From positions 1 to 41,469 of the forward strand of contig CAJTUV010000030.1 of assembly GCA_910579515.1 (NCBI GenBank): a stretch of DNA of 41,469 bases. The letters are read 5' to 3'. The translations under genes were made by a program, and so were the position numbers. Source of the DNA: an uncultured Hungatella sp. (GTDB lineage Bacteria > Bacillota > Clostridia > Lachnospirales > Lachnospiraceae). This document shows positions 8,292 through 21,300 of this stretch, one piece after another. The notes under the pieces were generated by a model. That model did no database searches and was not told the DNA's origin. It worked only from the letters and a program-made list of their open reading frames with translations. The stretch's first letter is position 1. Each line of letters starts with the position of its first letter.

Positions 8292-8321
8292 CAAACTTAG
8301 AGAGAAAAGGAGCATGATTAT

Positions 8322-11300
8322 ATGGAAAAAGTAAAAAAGAAGTGGAAGTGGATTTTGACAACCGCTATTGGGCTAAGACTCCTGCTGCCAATGTCAACAG
8401 AGGCTATTCCTATAGCCACAGACAGTATGGCTGCGCCAGATAAGTCTCCCAGCTTCAGTCTTTTAGAAACCATGTCAACGGTTGCAGCAAAATCTTTTCG
8501 ATTTGTTGAAGAGAAAGAGTATGTAGGAGACCTTTGGGAAGATTGGGGTGGGGCCATGGACTTTCCGGGAGACGGTTCTAAAGAGATACCGTTTCAAATC
8601 AGTACCATATCTCAGCTTATGGGGCTTTCTGAGTCCGTTGCTTCTGGCCAGTCCTATAAAGATACCTATTTTGAACTGACAAATGATATTGATCTGGGAG
8701 GTCTTTCCATAAATTCTGGAAGTTGGAATCCTATTGGATGGTATCGAAGCGGGGAGGAAATGAAAAGTGGAAATCCTAATTCGTTCCAGGGCGTTTTTGA
8801 TGGAAATGGAAACACCATTTATGGCCTGAAGATTTTAAATCCTGGGAAACCATTAAAAAATATTGGACTGTTTGGCGTTATAGATGGAGGTGTGGTCAAG
8901 CATCTGAAGGTTCAGGCAGATGATATCTGTGGTTTAGATTGTATTGGGGTTTTAGCAGGGACGATTCTGGGCGATTCCACAATTTATGACGTGACAGTGT
9001 CTGGGTTCCTTTTTGCAGAAGATGAGTCAGAGGGACATGCGGGAGGAATTGCTGGAATGACAGACGGCCAAACGGGACGTGTAATCGTGGAAAACTGCAC
9101 AGCAGATGGTATAGTGATTCAGTCCTTGGGGGAGAACGGATATGTGGGAGGCATTTCGGGAAAGACTCGCAGGGCAGATCTGGTGGATAATACTGCATAC
9201 ACTCAGGACGGGGCTTCTAATCGAATCCAAGGGAAAGGATATGTGGGAGGAATCGCCGGAAATATGGATCAGGTCAATGTATACAATTCTTATGTGGACG
9301 GAACTATTGGAGGGAACGGTTCCAGAGCCGTAGGAGGAATTGTGGGATTGTATGAAAGTGGGAATCTGGTTTTGGCCCGTTTTGCAGGAGATATTTCCAG
9401 GACAAATCAAGGGGCTTCTGCCTGTGAAGGAACATTTCTCGGTACGAGACACAGCAGGGCCGCCTTTACCTATGGAACAGAGAAAAATGATAATTTTTCC
9501 TATCTGTTTACGAATACGCCCGGAAAGGCAAAAGTCGTATTTGGTTCCAGAATTGACGGAGATAATTCTTATTCAAAATCGGCTCACATTGGTTACTGGA
9601 CAGACAATGAGACCCGATATTCCATTGTATCTGGAGCGACGGAAACAGGGAGCAGGGACCAGTATTTTTATGAAGAGTTAGAAGAAGGGGTGCGGTCTGT
9701 TATCACCAGAAAATTGGGGAATGAATATACGGCCCAGGGAGCAGCCAAAGATTTGCGCTTTCGTCTGGACCATTTCGCGCCTGGATATCAGGGAGAGCCT
9801 GTAACTGGATATCTGTTATCGGTTCCGAGAATTGACGCTAAAAATGCTAACGGAACGTATGACACAGACGTGGCATTGCTTACCGCTCTTCCTAATGGAA
9901 ATCAGTCCTTTTACCGGACGATTGATAAGGACCATGGCGGGGCTGTGGCTCCTGGAATCGCAGTAACGGTGGTTACGGCGCCAAAGAATAAAGGTGATCA
10001 CCGGTATCAGATGGTAGTGGACGAGAATGAAGAGGGGATGGCAAAACCGCCTACCTATATTGACGAGGAGGGGCAGCAGATTTCTATGAACTATATGTCA
10101 GGAGGTGGATACACCTTCCTTATGCCAGGCAGGGACACAGAGATCAATGTGCAGTATCAAAAAGTTACCACTCGTTTAAACGTCTCCCCAGAAGAGACAG
10201 AGATTTTTGTGGTTCATACAAGAAGCGGAGACCGGAAAAAACCAGAAACCCGGACCGAAGTGAGAAACAGTCAGGGAAAGCTGATAGACCGATATATTAA
10301 CGGAGCACCGGATGCTTCGATAGAAGTCCATCCCATTTCTATTCATGGAGAACATAATGGCTATGGAGATACTGCAGACAGGACCATGAAGTGGTCTGTA
10401 GATGATTCGGACCTTCTTGAGCTGACGGTCCCAGAAGGGTATACAACAGATGACGCCAGAGTTCTTCCCAATCTTACAGGCTCTTTTATTCAGGAAATCT
10501 TACATCGCGAAATTCAGATACAGGCAGACAACCAGTATCAGGAAATCATTCAACCAACTATCTATGAAAAAAGCGCTGTCGTCACAGCGATGACAAATCC
10601 CAAAAGTTCTTTAGATAAACATCCTGTGTATGGAAATGCCAAGGTAACCGTTCAATTTCAGATTTTAGATCAGACTACCAGGCGTGTGGAAGGGTTGAGC
10701 TTAAATCAGAGCAATCTTACCTTTACAGTCACCAGAAAATTAACAGGAGATCGGAAGGCTCCAGAGGAAAGCATAAGCTGCACAGAGCCTGTGGTGTTGT
10801 CGGCCATGCTGTTTCCACAACAGCCTTTTTACAAAAATGTGACGTGGAAGGACCAGGAAAGTCAGCAGATTATTACCTTATCTCCAGCCGGAGAACACGG
10901 AGAGAATGTGTCTGTGGGAATCCGCTATGATTCAGAGGGGAAGGCATGTCCAGCCTGGATTCAGAATATCATCAATCAGGACAACCAGAAGAAAAAAGAG
11001 GATCCTTACAAAAAACTTGACGGCTCAGCCATGTATACAGAGACTATAACCGCCACGTCAGAAGACCGCACTCATGGTCTTGTTTCGTCAGAATGCCATG
11101 TTACGATCTGCTTTGTGACACAGGATGAGACTGTGATTCACCCGGAAAACATTCAGATTGACAAACAGAAGATTTCCCGAGATTTATCTTTAACAAAGGC
11201 AGGGGACAGCCAGTCAAAGACAATAAAAGAATTGGGATTCGAGCCGATTACATTGAAATGTAGTTTAAGTCCGGAATGTACGCCAGAGGAAAGCTACAGC

Positions 11301-12371
11301 CCTTATGACAGGGAGATTCTATGGTCTGTATCAGAACCAGACGTGCTGGAAATCACTCAGGACGGCCTCGTCACACCCAGAAAGGATGCTCTCTGGATCA
11401 AGGAGGCGTTGAAACATCCACCGTATAAGGCGTCTAAAACGGTTCAGGTATTCGCTGTGGCAAAAGACAATGGAATTTCGGATACTGCAGAGATAACCCT
11501 GAATCTTCAGACAGACTGCATACAATTTTCCCAAAAGGATGTAATCTTTGACCTGGTGCTCACTAAGACAGGAAAAAGAAGCAATCCAACTTTCACCTGG
11601 TCAGGGAACGGGGAAAAACAGAATCTGGCGTTTTCTTACCCTGAAAAGAAAACTATTACCTATCAGTCTTCGAACCCGGAACTGGTTGCAGTCTCCCAAA
11701 CTGGAGTTATAACGTTTGTCCTTGATCCAAATGCAGAATGGACGAAAAAGACGGCGACAGTTTATGCCACAGATGAAAGAGGCACAGATACCTGTAATGT
11801 GATTTTAAATCTGAAAGTCGTAGACCGGACCACATCTGCGAGTTCAGGCGGCAAAGGCAGCTATGTGGGAACGACAGGTCCGGGAAAAGGAACGGGAGGA
11901 AGTTCGGTGGGAACCACGCTTGCAGGGAGCGGCCATTCTGCTGCGCCAAAGGGAAGCGTGACAGGCGATTGGACGCAGGGAACCGATAAAAGGTGGAAAT
12001 TTTCATCAGGAACACAAGGATATCAAAACCAATGGGCTTATGTCTACAATCCATATGCAGATCCAGAGAAGGGGCAGAACCGGGCAGATTGGTTTCGATT
12101 CGACCAGGAGGGCTATATGATGACTGGATGGTATACAGACACAGATAATAATCAATATTATTTGAGCCCCATATCCGACAATACAATGGGGCATATGGTT
12201 ACAGGGTGGTACTGGATACCTGGAGCTGACGGAAAAAAGCGATGCTATTATTTTAATCCAGTTTCAGATGGAACGAAAGGCGCTTTATTCCGTGGAAAAA
12301 ACACGCCAGACGGATACCTGGTAAATGAAGACGGAGCCTGGATAGAGAATGGAGTTGTAGTGCTTAGGTAG
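8322..12371 (+). CDS. large secreted GLUG / Ig-like / cell-wall-binding repeat protein
   Basis: A 1349-residue exported protein. A signal peptide (1-28) is followed by a region of about residues 85-360 with GLUG-type repeats (FDGNGNTIYGLKI, IGLFGVIDGG, GYVGGIAG), as in M26-type and other surface proteins. The middle has at least four Ig-like modules with a recurring motif of the form LT-x-x-GD-x-x-x-P, near residues 625, 800, 945 and 1070. A Gly/Ser/Thr linker (about 1170-1210) leads to C-terminal Tyr/Trp-rich repeats (MMTGWYTDTDNNQYYL, MVTGWYWIPG, CYYFNPVSDGTKG) resembling choline/cell-wall-binding repeats. It is therefore probably wall-attached without covalent anchoring. GGAG at 8309-8312 supports the start. 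The next gene follows after 15 nt. No catalytic motif was seen. Confidence 0.8.
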   Translation: MEKVKKKWKWILTTAIGLRLLLPMSTEAIPIATDSMAAPDKSPSFSLLETMSTVAAKSFRFVEEKEYVGDLWEDWGGAMDFPGDGSKEIPFQISTISQLMGLSESVASGQSYKDTYFELTNDIDLGGLSINSGSWNPIGWYRSGEEMKSGNPNSFQGVFDGNGNTIYGLKILNPGKPLKNIGLFGVIDGGVVKHLKVQADDICGLDCIGVLAGTILGDSTIYDVTVSGFLFAEDESEGHAGGIAGMTDGQTGRVIVENCTADGIVIQSLGENGYVGGISGKTRRADLVDNTAYTQDGASNRIQGKGYVGGIAGNMDQVNVYNSYVDGTIGGNGSRAVGGIVGLYESGNLVLARFAGDISRTNQGASACEGTFLGTRHSRAAFTYGTEKNDNFSYLFTNTPGKAKVVFGSRIDGDNSYSKSAHIGYWTDNETRYSIVSGATETGSRDQYFYEELEEGVRSVITRKLGNEYTAQGAAKDLRFRLDHFAPGYQGEPVTGYLLSVPRIDAKNANGTYDTDVALLTALPNGNQSFYRTIDKDHGGAVAPGIAVTVVTAPKNKGDHRYQMVVDENEEGMAKPPTYIDEEGQQISMNYMSGGGYTFLMPGRDTEINVQYQKVTTRLNVSPEETEIFVVHTRSGDRKKPETRTEVRNSQGKLIDRYINGAPDASIEVHPISIHGEHNGYGDTADRTMKWSVDDSDLLELTVPEGYTTDDARVLPNLTGSFIQEILHREIQIQADNQYQEIIQPTIYEKSAVVTAMTNPKSSLDKHPVYGNAKVTVQFQILDQTTRRVEGLSLNQSNLTFTVTRKLTGDRKAPEESISCTEPVVLSAMLFPQQPFYKNVTWKDQESQQIITLSPAGEHGENVSVGIRYDSEGKACPAWIQNIINQDNQKKKEDPYKKLDGSAMYTETITATSEDRTHGLVSSECHVTICFVTQDETVIHPENIQIDKQKISRDLSLTKAGDSQSKTIKELGFEPITLKCSLSPECTPEESYSPYDREILWSVSEPDVLEITQDGLVTPRKDALWIKEALKHPPYKASKTVQVFAVAKDNGISDTAEITLNLQTDCIQFSQKDVIFDLVLTKTGKRSNPTFTWSGNGEKQNLAFSYPEKKTITYQSSNPELVAVSQTGVITFVLDPNAEWTKKTATVYATDERGTDTCNVILNLKVVDRTTSASSGGKGSYVGTTGPGKGTGGSSVGTTLAGSGHSAAPKGSVTGDWTQGTDKRWKFSSGTQGYQNQWAYVYNPYADPEKGQNRADWFRFDQEGYMMTGWYTDTDNNQYYLSPISDNTMGHMVTGWYWIPGADGKKRCYYFNPVSDGTKGALFRGKNTPDGYLVNEDGAWIENGVVVLR

Positions 12372-12386
12372 AAAGGATAAGCTGGT

Positions 12387-15300
12387 ATGAAACAGAAAAG
12401 AAAAGGTCGCTTGTTATCTGGCTGCCTGGCACTTTGGTGCTTAGGGCTTGTGATTCTCACAGGACTTCATACAAATTTCATTGTCAGCCGTGCCTCTACG
12501 TTTAGAGGGAAAAATATATGGACCAATGGCTCAGAGGTTCTCCATGGACGAAACCGGAACTGGCTGTATCGGTGGACAGACGGGTATCAGATGACATTTT
12601 GTATTTCTCCAAGAAATCACATGGGAAATACGGTTACGGCAAGTCCTCTTTTGACCAATATCAACGATTCTGACATTCCATATATCAAGAGTAAAGAAGA
12701 CTATGAGAAGCTGGCCATCCTATGTTCCTGGTTTGACACGAATGGGTCAGTCAGTGCAGATAATGCCACCTACGCCGCTGTTCAGGCAGCGGTGTGGGCA
12801 ATTATGGAGGATGGATGGGAAAGTGCGGATTCTGTGGCCAAACTTGTGGATAAGCATGTGGCAGGCACTTATGAGAGGTGGAAAACTCTGAAGGAATTTG
12901 TAGAGAATGTGGATCACGGTGGAAACGGCCTTCCAGAATGGTGTTCTTCTTCCCCCTTTTCTGGAAAGCCTCAGTCTATGACTTTAAAAGAGGGAATCTG
13001 GAGCGTGGAATTTGATATTTCGTCCAATCCTCAGTTAGCAGGATTAAACTGGGTTTTCGAGGGGAGCAGCGAAGGATGGAGTAAATCTGTGGATGGAGGG
13101 AAGATGAAGTTTTCTTATGAAGGAAATTTTCAAAGCCCTGTAACAGTATCTGCGGTTCTGCCCCATGAGTTAAAAGGACTGGCTCAAAATACCACATCGC
13201 TGAATTTTTTTATTCCTGACGGAGACAGAAGTACAATACAGGCTATGATTTCGTCAGGACCTTATGAGGCGAAGCTTTACATTCAGTTATCTTTTCAGCC
13301 AGAAGCAAATTCCATGGAGTCAGAAGGGCCGCAGGTTTGTATTTACCGTCATCTGGAAACATTTATTTCTCATTATGGTGTGGAACTGACGAAGTCTTGT
13401 GCTGAGACAAGACAGCCTTTGGAAGATGCGGTGTTTCAGGTACTGGAGGCGTTTGAAGAGAATCAGACAGAGGAGGATTTGGAGCTGGAGGAGATGACTC
13501 CAAAACCTGCTGCCTGGGATAATTTTAAGATTTGCTCAGAGGCAGTGACAGACAGTGATGGAAGCTTTTCCCACACAGATCAAAAGAAGTACCATTATTC
13601 GAAGACCTATTGTGACGGACATCCGGAACCAGAGTATATGGAGGTTCCCAAAGAGTCGGAAGATGAGGAGGAAGATAATTCCGACGAGATTGAAGCTATA
13701 GAGAGTGCTAATGAGGAGCTTAAAAGTCAATGGGAGGCGCTGATTAAAGCGTGTGAGGAAGAGACGGATTTCCATGGGATGGAAAAAGGCGAAGGTCTGG
13801 AAATGATGCGGGAGGATCGGGACTATTTATATGAGAAATTTATCCATTTGAAATATGACTATACTGTCAGAGAAAACCAGGCCAGATATGGTTACCTTCA
13901 ACATGGACTTCATGCTGACGATGAAAAAATTCCTGTGATACGTATGACTTCTTCAGAAGCAGGGGCACAATGCGAATTCGTGAACAGAGAGGTTATTATA
14001 AATAGGGATGCAGGATTTCAGGACAAAGGATTTCATAAAACTGAGGATTTAAGGAGATGGAATGGAGGCGGGCTTTTGCCAGAGCCTATAGAAGATGATG
14101 TAGAGTGGGTGGAACCTTCTGGAACACCAGACAGAGTGGGCTATCTGTTTCAGGTATGGGATCACAGGACAGAGGGAGAAGTCCATATCAATAAAAAGGA
14201 TTTGGAGCTAAGAGAGGGGGAGAGCCAGGGAGATGCGACGCTGGAAGGAGCGGTATATGGACTTTATGCTGCAAGTGATATCTGCCATCCAGATGGGAAA
14301 ACAGGACTGATTTATCGAAAAGATGATTTGACTTGTGTCGCTACTACCAACAAAAAGGGAGACGCCTCGTTTTTGGCATATACAGAGGAAAGCCCTATAT
14401 GGAAAGAAGGACAGTCAGACGGAAAAGTGATGACTTGGGTAGGTCATCCGTTAATTTTGGGACAATATTATATCAAAGAGATTGCCAGATCGGAGGGCTA
14501 TGAACTGTCTGTCTATGGAGCAGACAGAGAAGTTACAAATGTACATACAGACAAGGCGGACATCTCTACTATAGGAAAAGCAGAGGCAACCACTGCCATG
14601 AGCCATCCTGTTGATATGCATGACGGGTCCTGGATGGAGTTTCAGGTTACTTGTGAAAACACAGCAGAGGGTTATGATCTGATCATCAGCGGATATCCCG
14701 AAGGAACAAACATATACCGATCCAGCCAGAAAGAGACCACAAGCACAGATTCCGTGGTGATCGGTTCCCATCTGGTGGAAACTGGGGAGTATGAATTGGC
14801 ACAGGAAGGGGAGTATAAGCTGGATAAAGAGGGGAACTACATTCCTCTTAGGGATTCTGTGGGAAATATAATATGGGATACGAATCATCCGGTTTCCAGA
14901 TCCTACCGTGTAGTAAACCGTCTGGCCTACTATCCTTCAAAGGAGGCAGAGCCTGATGTCAATCTGGAAAAGTGGGAGGATGAGGAATCTATTGATGTGA
15001 ACTATGTGAAGAAAGAAACAAATTCCATGTTAAAACAGAAAGGATATTCCCTTTTGAACCCAGAAACAGGAGAGCATGGGCCGTGGTCTGTGCTAAAGCT
15101 GTCAGGGGCCACCAACCAGGAACTCATAGAGGAGATTCTGGAATGGTTTTCGCTCTGTTCGTTTTGGGACAGCGGGGCAGTTCATAAAATCTGGAAGGAG
15201 AACGGACAGTATCAGGCAGTGGTGTTTCATGATTATGAGCGCCTATCAAATTCTTGCATCTATGAAGAGGCCACCAATACCTTATATCTCAAAATCCCGA

Positions 15301-18300
15301 TTCAGACAGACACAATGGGAGAACGCCATACTTTTGTCTCTTATCAGGAAGGCGAGTTTGAGATAGAAAAAGGATATGCGGTTATTTTATGCCCCCAAAA
15401 GGCAAAGAGGGAAATTCCATTCCCAGAGAGGATAGAGGAGTATCTGGAACCTGTATACAGACCGTTGTACGAACAGTATGAGGAAGGACAATACCGCCTG
15501 GACGGGGACGGAAATCGAATTCCTATATATGAGAGAGAGTTTATCTATGGAGAAAAGGAACAAATCACCAGCGAGTATGAACTGACGCCTTTGAAAGCCT
15601 CTTACCATCCTGAGACACAGTCCTACATCGTCCACGTAGAGAACCGGACAGACTGGAACAAAACCAAGACGCCTGTCACAGAAACTTTTCGGGTCGTTAC
15701 CAGAGAAAAGGAAATAACCGTTGATGGGAGGACCATGTTTTACAGCGATTATCTGGCTAACGTTCAGGGGGCAGGAGCCAGCGCATTTCCGCCTTCTGCA
15801 GCGAAAGAAAGCTCTTATATCCGATTTGTCTCATTTACCTACCCGGGACAGATTTCCCCTATGCAAGACGGAGAAGGAAAGCCGGGGGAGGGAACAAGAA
15901 AACATTCGATTTCTGTTCAAGAAAGGATTATCAGGCAGACGATTCAAGTAACAAAAGATATAAAGAAACGTCCAGATGAGGAAGACGGAGCAAATCAACA
16001 AAAACTGGAGAACTTCCGCTTCTGCATTTATTTAAAAAGTAATCTGGAGCGTTTGTATCGGGATAAGGAAGGCAGAATTGTGTGGCAGGATCAGTGGGGA
16101 CAGGAGATTGATGTAGAAAATTTCCAAAAAGACAGTCTTATGCTAGTTCCTAATTTTTATACAAAGGGCTGTAGGAAGGAGAATACGGACAATCATTACA
16201 AGCCCATACTTGAGACGATCACAGTTTCTATGGAGGATGGGGATAAGGAACGGGAAGTTCAGGTATATAATTACAGAAAATTTTTCAACGCCATTGAGAC
16301 TGCAAATGAGGATAAGTGGAAGGATCACAACCCCCTTTATACCTCTCACCGCCCTATGGGCAACGAGAGAAACCGGACAAGATTTGCACTGGAAAATAAA
16401 AAGAGTTCAGATATGGTACGGCAATTTGCTGTTAATTGGTATCTGGAAGAGGAAGTAAAGCGGCTTAAAAGTCAGGCGGGAGCTTTAGAGGATTTAATTT
16501 ATGGAGATGAGAGGTATGACGAGGCGCTTTTTCATGCGATTGAGAAAGCCAGGGATTATCTGAAACCATTTTTTACCTATGATCTGGATCAGATCTATGC
16601 CATAGAGTGGGATTCAGAAGAAAACGGAGGAAAGGACAAAGATAAAACGACGTTAAGCGCGGATCTGGCAGGAGATGAGGCGTGTTTTGGTATTTCCACA
16701 TACCTTCCCTATGGGACGTATGTAGTTGTGGAACAGCAGCCCAAATATGCTAACTTGCACGACCTTCCAAACCGCCATTATCAGATTGATGCGCCGAAGG
16801 AGGTTGCGATTCCTTCTGTCTATGCAGATCAAAATGCATCCAGCCAGTATCCGGAAGAGATGAGCAGTCACTATCTGTATGATGCAAAGATGGCTCCCAA
16901 AGATATGATGGACAAATATTTTATTCGTTTTTGTGAGGAAGACAGAGTGGTGAACGGTCATAATCATGACGGGAGTTTCCAGATTTATCCATTTGGAGGG
17001 CCTGACGCCGAGTCCCACTCTGAATCTGGGGGGTTTGCAGATGGAGTGAAGTTTTATGGAGGGGTAACTACTAAAAAGAATCCATTCGGGTGGTACTATA
17101 AAGATCAGGTTCCTACGATGACAGGGATTCAGACAGCTTATGACGGGCGCTATTCTCCGGTTTTGGTTCCTTGGAGTCTGGCAGCTCCTGATCCAGAAAA
17201 AGAGAATCAGCCGGAGGATTTAAGCGAAAGCAGCTATCACGGCTTCGCCCGTGTGAAATTCAGGAATCTTTCTTATGGGACCAGATTAAGAATTGAAAAA
17301 CTGGATTCCGAAACACATGAGAACATTCTTCACGACGAGGCAATTTTTTGCATCTATGGTGCAGAGCGGGAGGAATCCCATAATGGAACAGGAAAGGTAA
17401 AGTTTTATGAGAAGGATACTTTAATTTCGGGAAGCAAAGAGTTTTTGGAAAGCATGGGAGCCGCCCACATTACACCCATGGCCAGATGGGGAAACCTTCT
17501 GAGTGGTTATAATAGGGGACCTGGAAACTTATATACTGGTCTGGTGCCTGCAGGGACGCCGATCTGCAGGGAAGAAAAGCAGATTTGCATGATAAACGAG
17601 GAGGGTGTAAGGAAAAGTAAATTCGAGGCATATGCGACCGTCCGAAATGGGAATATGGAAGGAGAAAATGGGAATCAGAATACAGGATATTTGGTAACCC
17701 CCAAACCTCTTGAGGCCGGAACGTATGTGCTTGCTGAAATGAAACCTCCGGCAGGGTATGTCAGAACGAAGCCGGTTGCCATGGAAATTTACAGCGACAA
17801 GGTCACTTATTATAAAGAGGGAAATCAGGGGGAGTATGTGGCAGCCACCATTTATCATTCTCTTTTAGACCATGATTCCATAGACTTGGCAAGGATTTAC
17901 ATTGAGAATGAGCCCATAAAGCTAGAAGTGGGGAAATTAAAGGACAGAGCGGAAAGTAAAGAAGTTACCTGGCAGATTAGCGGACGGATTGACGGTAGTC
18001 TGACTCAGATTGGAAATAATGCTGATTATGAATACGCCTTTTTAAATGGAGATTATCAGGGATACGCATGGAAAAAAGGGACGCTGGAATATCTGCAGTC
18101 TTTAAAGGAGAAAGGAGAGGATGTAACGATTGCGTATCATGGACCTTTGTTTGCCGGATATGGAACTATCACCAGGAAGCGGGAAGTTTCAGACAATGAA
18201 AATCTATACGTGGCAGGGGCTGTGATGACGTTATTTGAGGGATTGGAATTAGAGCCTTCTTTAGAAGGCGGAGATTTTACGTACAGTGGCCTGATCATCC

Positions 18301-21300
18301 AGAGAGCTGCGGATCAGAGTGTTACCAGAATGTATGTGAAAAAGGGCTATGCGGGAAGCAGGACAGAGTTTTTGCATAAGATAGATGACGATGCAGTGGT
18401 ATGGACATCCGAAAAAACGGAACGGGAAGACACAGATATTTTGTATTACGATTTTGATAAGTTACATATGGAAAAAAAGGAATATCAGGATTCCATTGTT
18501 GTTTTTCGGGGAGGAACGCCTTATCTGGAATTAGCAGGAGGCGATTTGACGTGTCTGTCCTATTCTCAGGCGGACAAAAGATTTACTGGTAAATTTGCCA
18601 AACTCCAGCGGGACCGTAATGGAAACTACACGTTTGGGGACGGGACTTTGATGTATCACCTGGACCAGGAAGGAAACAGAGACAGCCTGGTAGATCCAGA
18701 TACGGGAATGGCCTATGTCTTGGAGGAAGAAAACGGCATAGGCGGCAAGAGAAAACAGCGTGTGATTGTCTGGCCTGTCAATGTAGCCAGGGATCGGTAT
18801 GGAATTATAACAGGACGAGACAAGATTACAACCTTCCGTACAGCGACACTGGAAGAAGGGCGGGAGGAGACGTCCTACATTACAGGAACCTGGAAATCAG
18901 AAAACGGAGAATTGAGTCACGCACCATCAACAAATTTAGACGGACAGGTTTTGCTTGTTGACAATGTGGGACAGTTTGAAAAGCTGGTAACTCCGGTGTT
19001 AGACCGATATGGAATGGTGCGGTATTTCCAGAAAAGCGAGGGAGGATACCACACAAGGACCCCTCTTTATGACCGCAATGGCGACTTTGTACGAAATAAG
19101 TTTCAGGATCTCATAATACCATATTCTGAAAATTCATATCGCATAGGAGAGAAAACATTTATCTGGCATCGGAAGGGAGAAGAATATATTCTGGAAAACT
19201 CCTGGGTAACAGGGGAAAGCTCAGTGAACGATCCATTTCACAATGAGTTAACACAGGGGCAAAAGGATCTCTTAAAAAGGATACCAGAGGGGACTTATAT
19301 TTTAGAGGAGGTGACAGCGCCAAAAGGATACAAAAAAGGATTCCCTACTGGAATCACCATCCAGGAGACCAATAAAGTTCAGACTGTCCAGATGGTAGAT
19401 GAGGCGACAAAGATAATGGTTGGCAAAATAGATGGAACTGCCAGCTATACGTATGACATTTTGGACATGCAAAATTTGGACTCTCAAGGACGATGGAAGG
19501 TAATTGGAACCATGACAGAAGGGAAAGGAACTTATAGCCAGACTCAACTGCCAGGTGCAAATCTGGTGCTTTTGAACAAGAAAGATCATACTCAAGAAAT
19601 ACAGTGGATGACAGGGAATACGCCTGTTTTGCTGGAGGAGATTCCCTTGGGAGAGTATCTCTTAGAAGAGACAAAGACACCCAGCGGATTTATTCCTGCT
19701 TCTCCTGTAAAGATTCAGGTAAAAAACACCACAGAGGTGCAATGTATTATGATGTATAACGATCACACAAAGGTGGAAGTAGAAAAATATACCTTAGAAA
19801 ATGGCCGCAGAAAAAGGGTTAGAGGAGCAGCCTTCCATTTATATCCTGCTAAGATAGATTCTGAGGGCCAGATTGTTATCAAGGATGGGGTCATACAGTA
19901 TGAGGAAACCGCCCCGGTATTTGCATGGGAAAGCAGCGACTTTCGTGAATATGCCGGATTTATCCCTGCATTTGAGGAGATGTATCGGGACTTTGGAACA
20001 GAAGGAGAAGTGGTATCCTGGGAAATGCATGATAGGAATTATCAGGCCAAACTGGTTACATGTACGGAGATAGGCCCAGCTGCCGCGGGAGGAATAAAAA
20101 GCAGTTTTCCAACCACAGCACAGTTACAGTTTCGCACTACAGACGGGAAAGAGATTCGGGTCACAGTCTATGGACAGCAGGAGAACAGACAAGGAAGAGA
20201 CTTTATATTTGAATATCAGTTTGATTACCATTCTTTGCCGCAGATAAACGACAGGGCTGCCTCCTATTTGACGGTTGAAGGGATACAGCGTTTTGATTAT
20301 CTCCCAGTGGGGCAGACGTATGTTCTGGTAGAGACGAAGCCGCCTTCGGGATTTGCCGGAGCGGATCCTCGTATCATTCAGGTAGAGGCTACAGAAAATA
20401 TTCAAAGATATTGCGTTTTCAACCAGGAGAGCGTTCTGCAAATCTCTAAAACAGGAGAAAATGGAAACCAGCAGCTTCCAGGGGCTTTGTTGGCTTTGTA
20501 CCGTGCTGCAGAGGACGGAAACCTGGTGCAGGACAGCCGTTATCTTGTGGCAAAATGGATTAGCGGAACCGATGGAGTCTATACAGAAACAGAGCAGATA
20601 AACCATCTGATTCCAGAAGGATACAAACGGGGTGATTTGCGGCTTCACACTTTGAAGGGCATTCCAGACGGAACCTATTATTTAGTGGAACTTAAAGCTC
20701 CAGACTATTATTCTGTGATGGAGCCAATGAAGTTTGAATACAGGCAGCAGGAAGTGATTTGTGTGATCCGCGCCGTAAATGTTTTGTCAAAGGGACAACT
20801 GGAAATTGAGAAGGTGGACTTAGAAGGGAGACCTTTAACAGGCGCCGTCTTTCAGTTAAAAGCGTATCGCAAGTCCGATCTGAAAATACCTGCATTTACC
20901 AAAGTCTGCAGTCAATGGGACGGAGTGTTAAAAATTACAGATTTAGAGATTGGAGAAGTGGAGGAGGACGGAACGATTACGCCTTATATTTACAGGCTGG
21001 AAGAAGTGACGCCACCTGAAGGATATCAGGTGAATGGTCAGATTCCTGCATTTGAATTTCGGCCTGAAGATGGTGGGAAGAAGATTCTAAAGGTCACAAA
21101 TGATAAGACAAGGGTTTGGATTCAGAAAAAAGATTTTGCATTTGCTTTTGTAGAAGGCGCAGATATGGCAGTTTATCTTGTGACAGGAAGAGACCTGAAT
21201 GGAAGGTATCTTTACAATGAGTCAAAACCTCTCTTTTCCTGGACAACAAAAAAGAAAGAGGAGTCAAAAACATTAGAGGGGCTGATTGCAGGACGCACCT

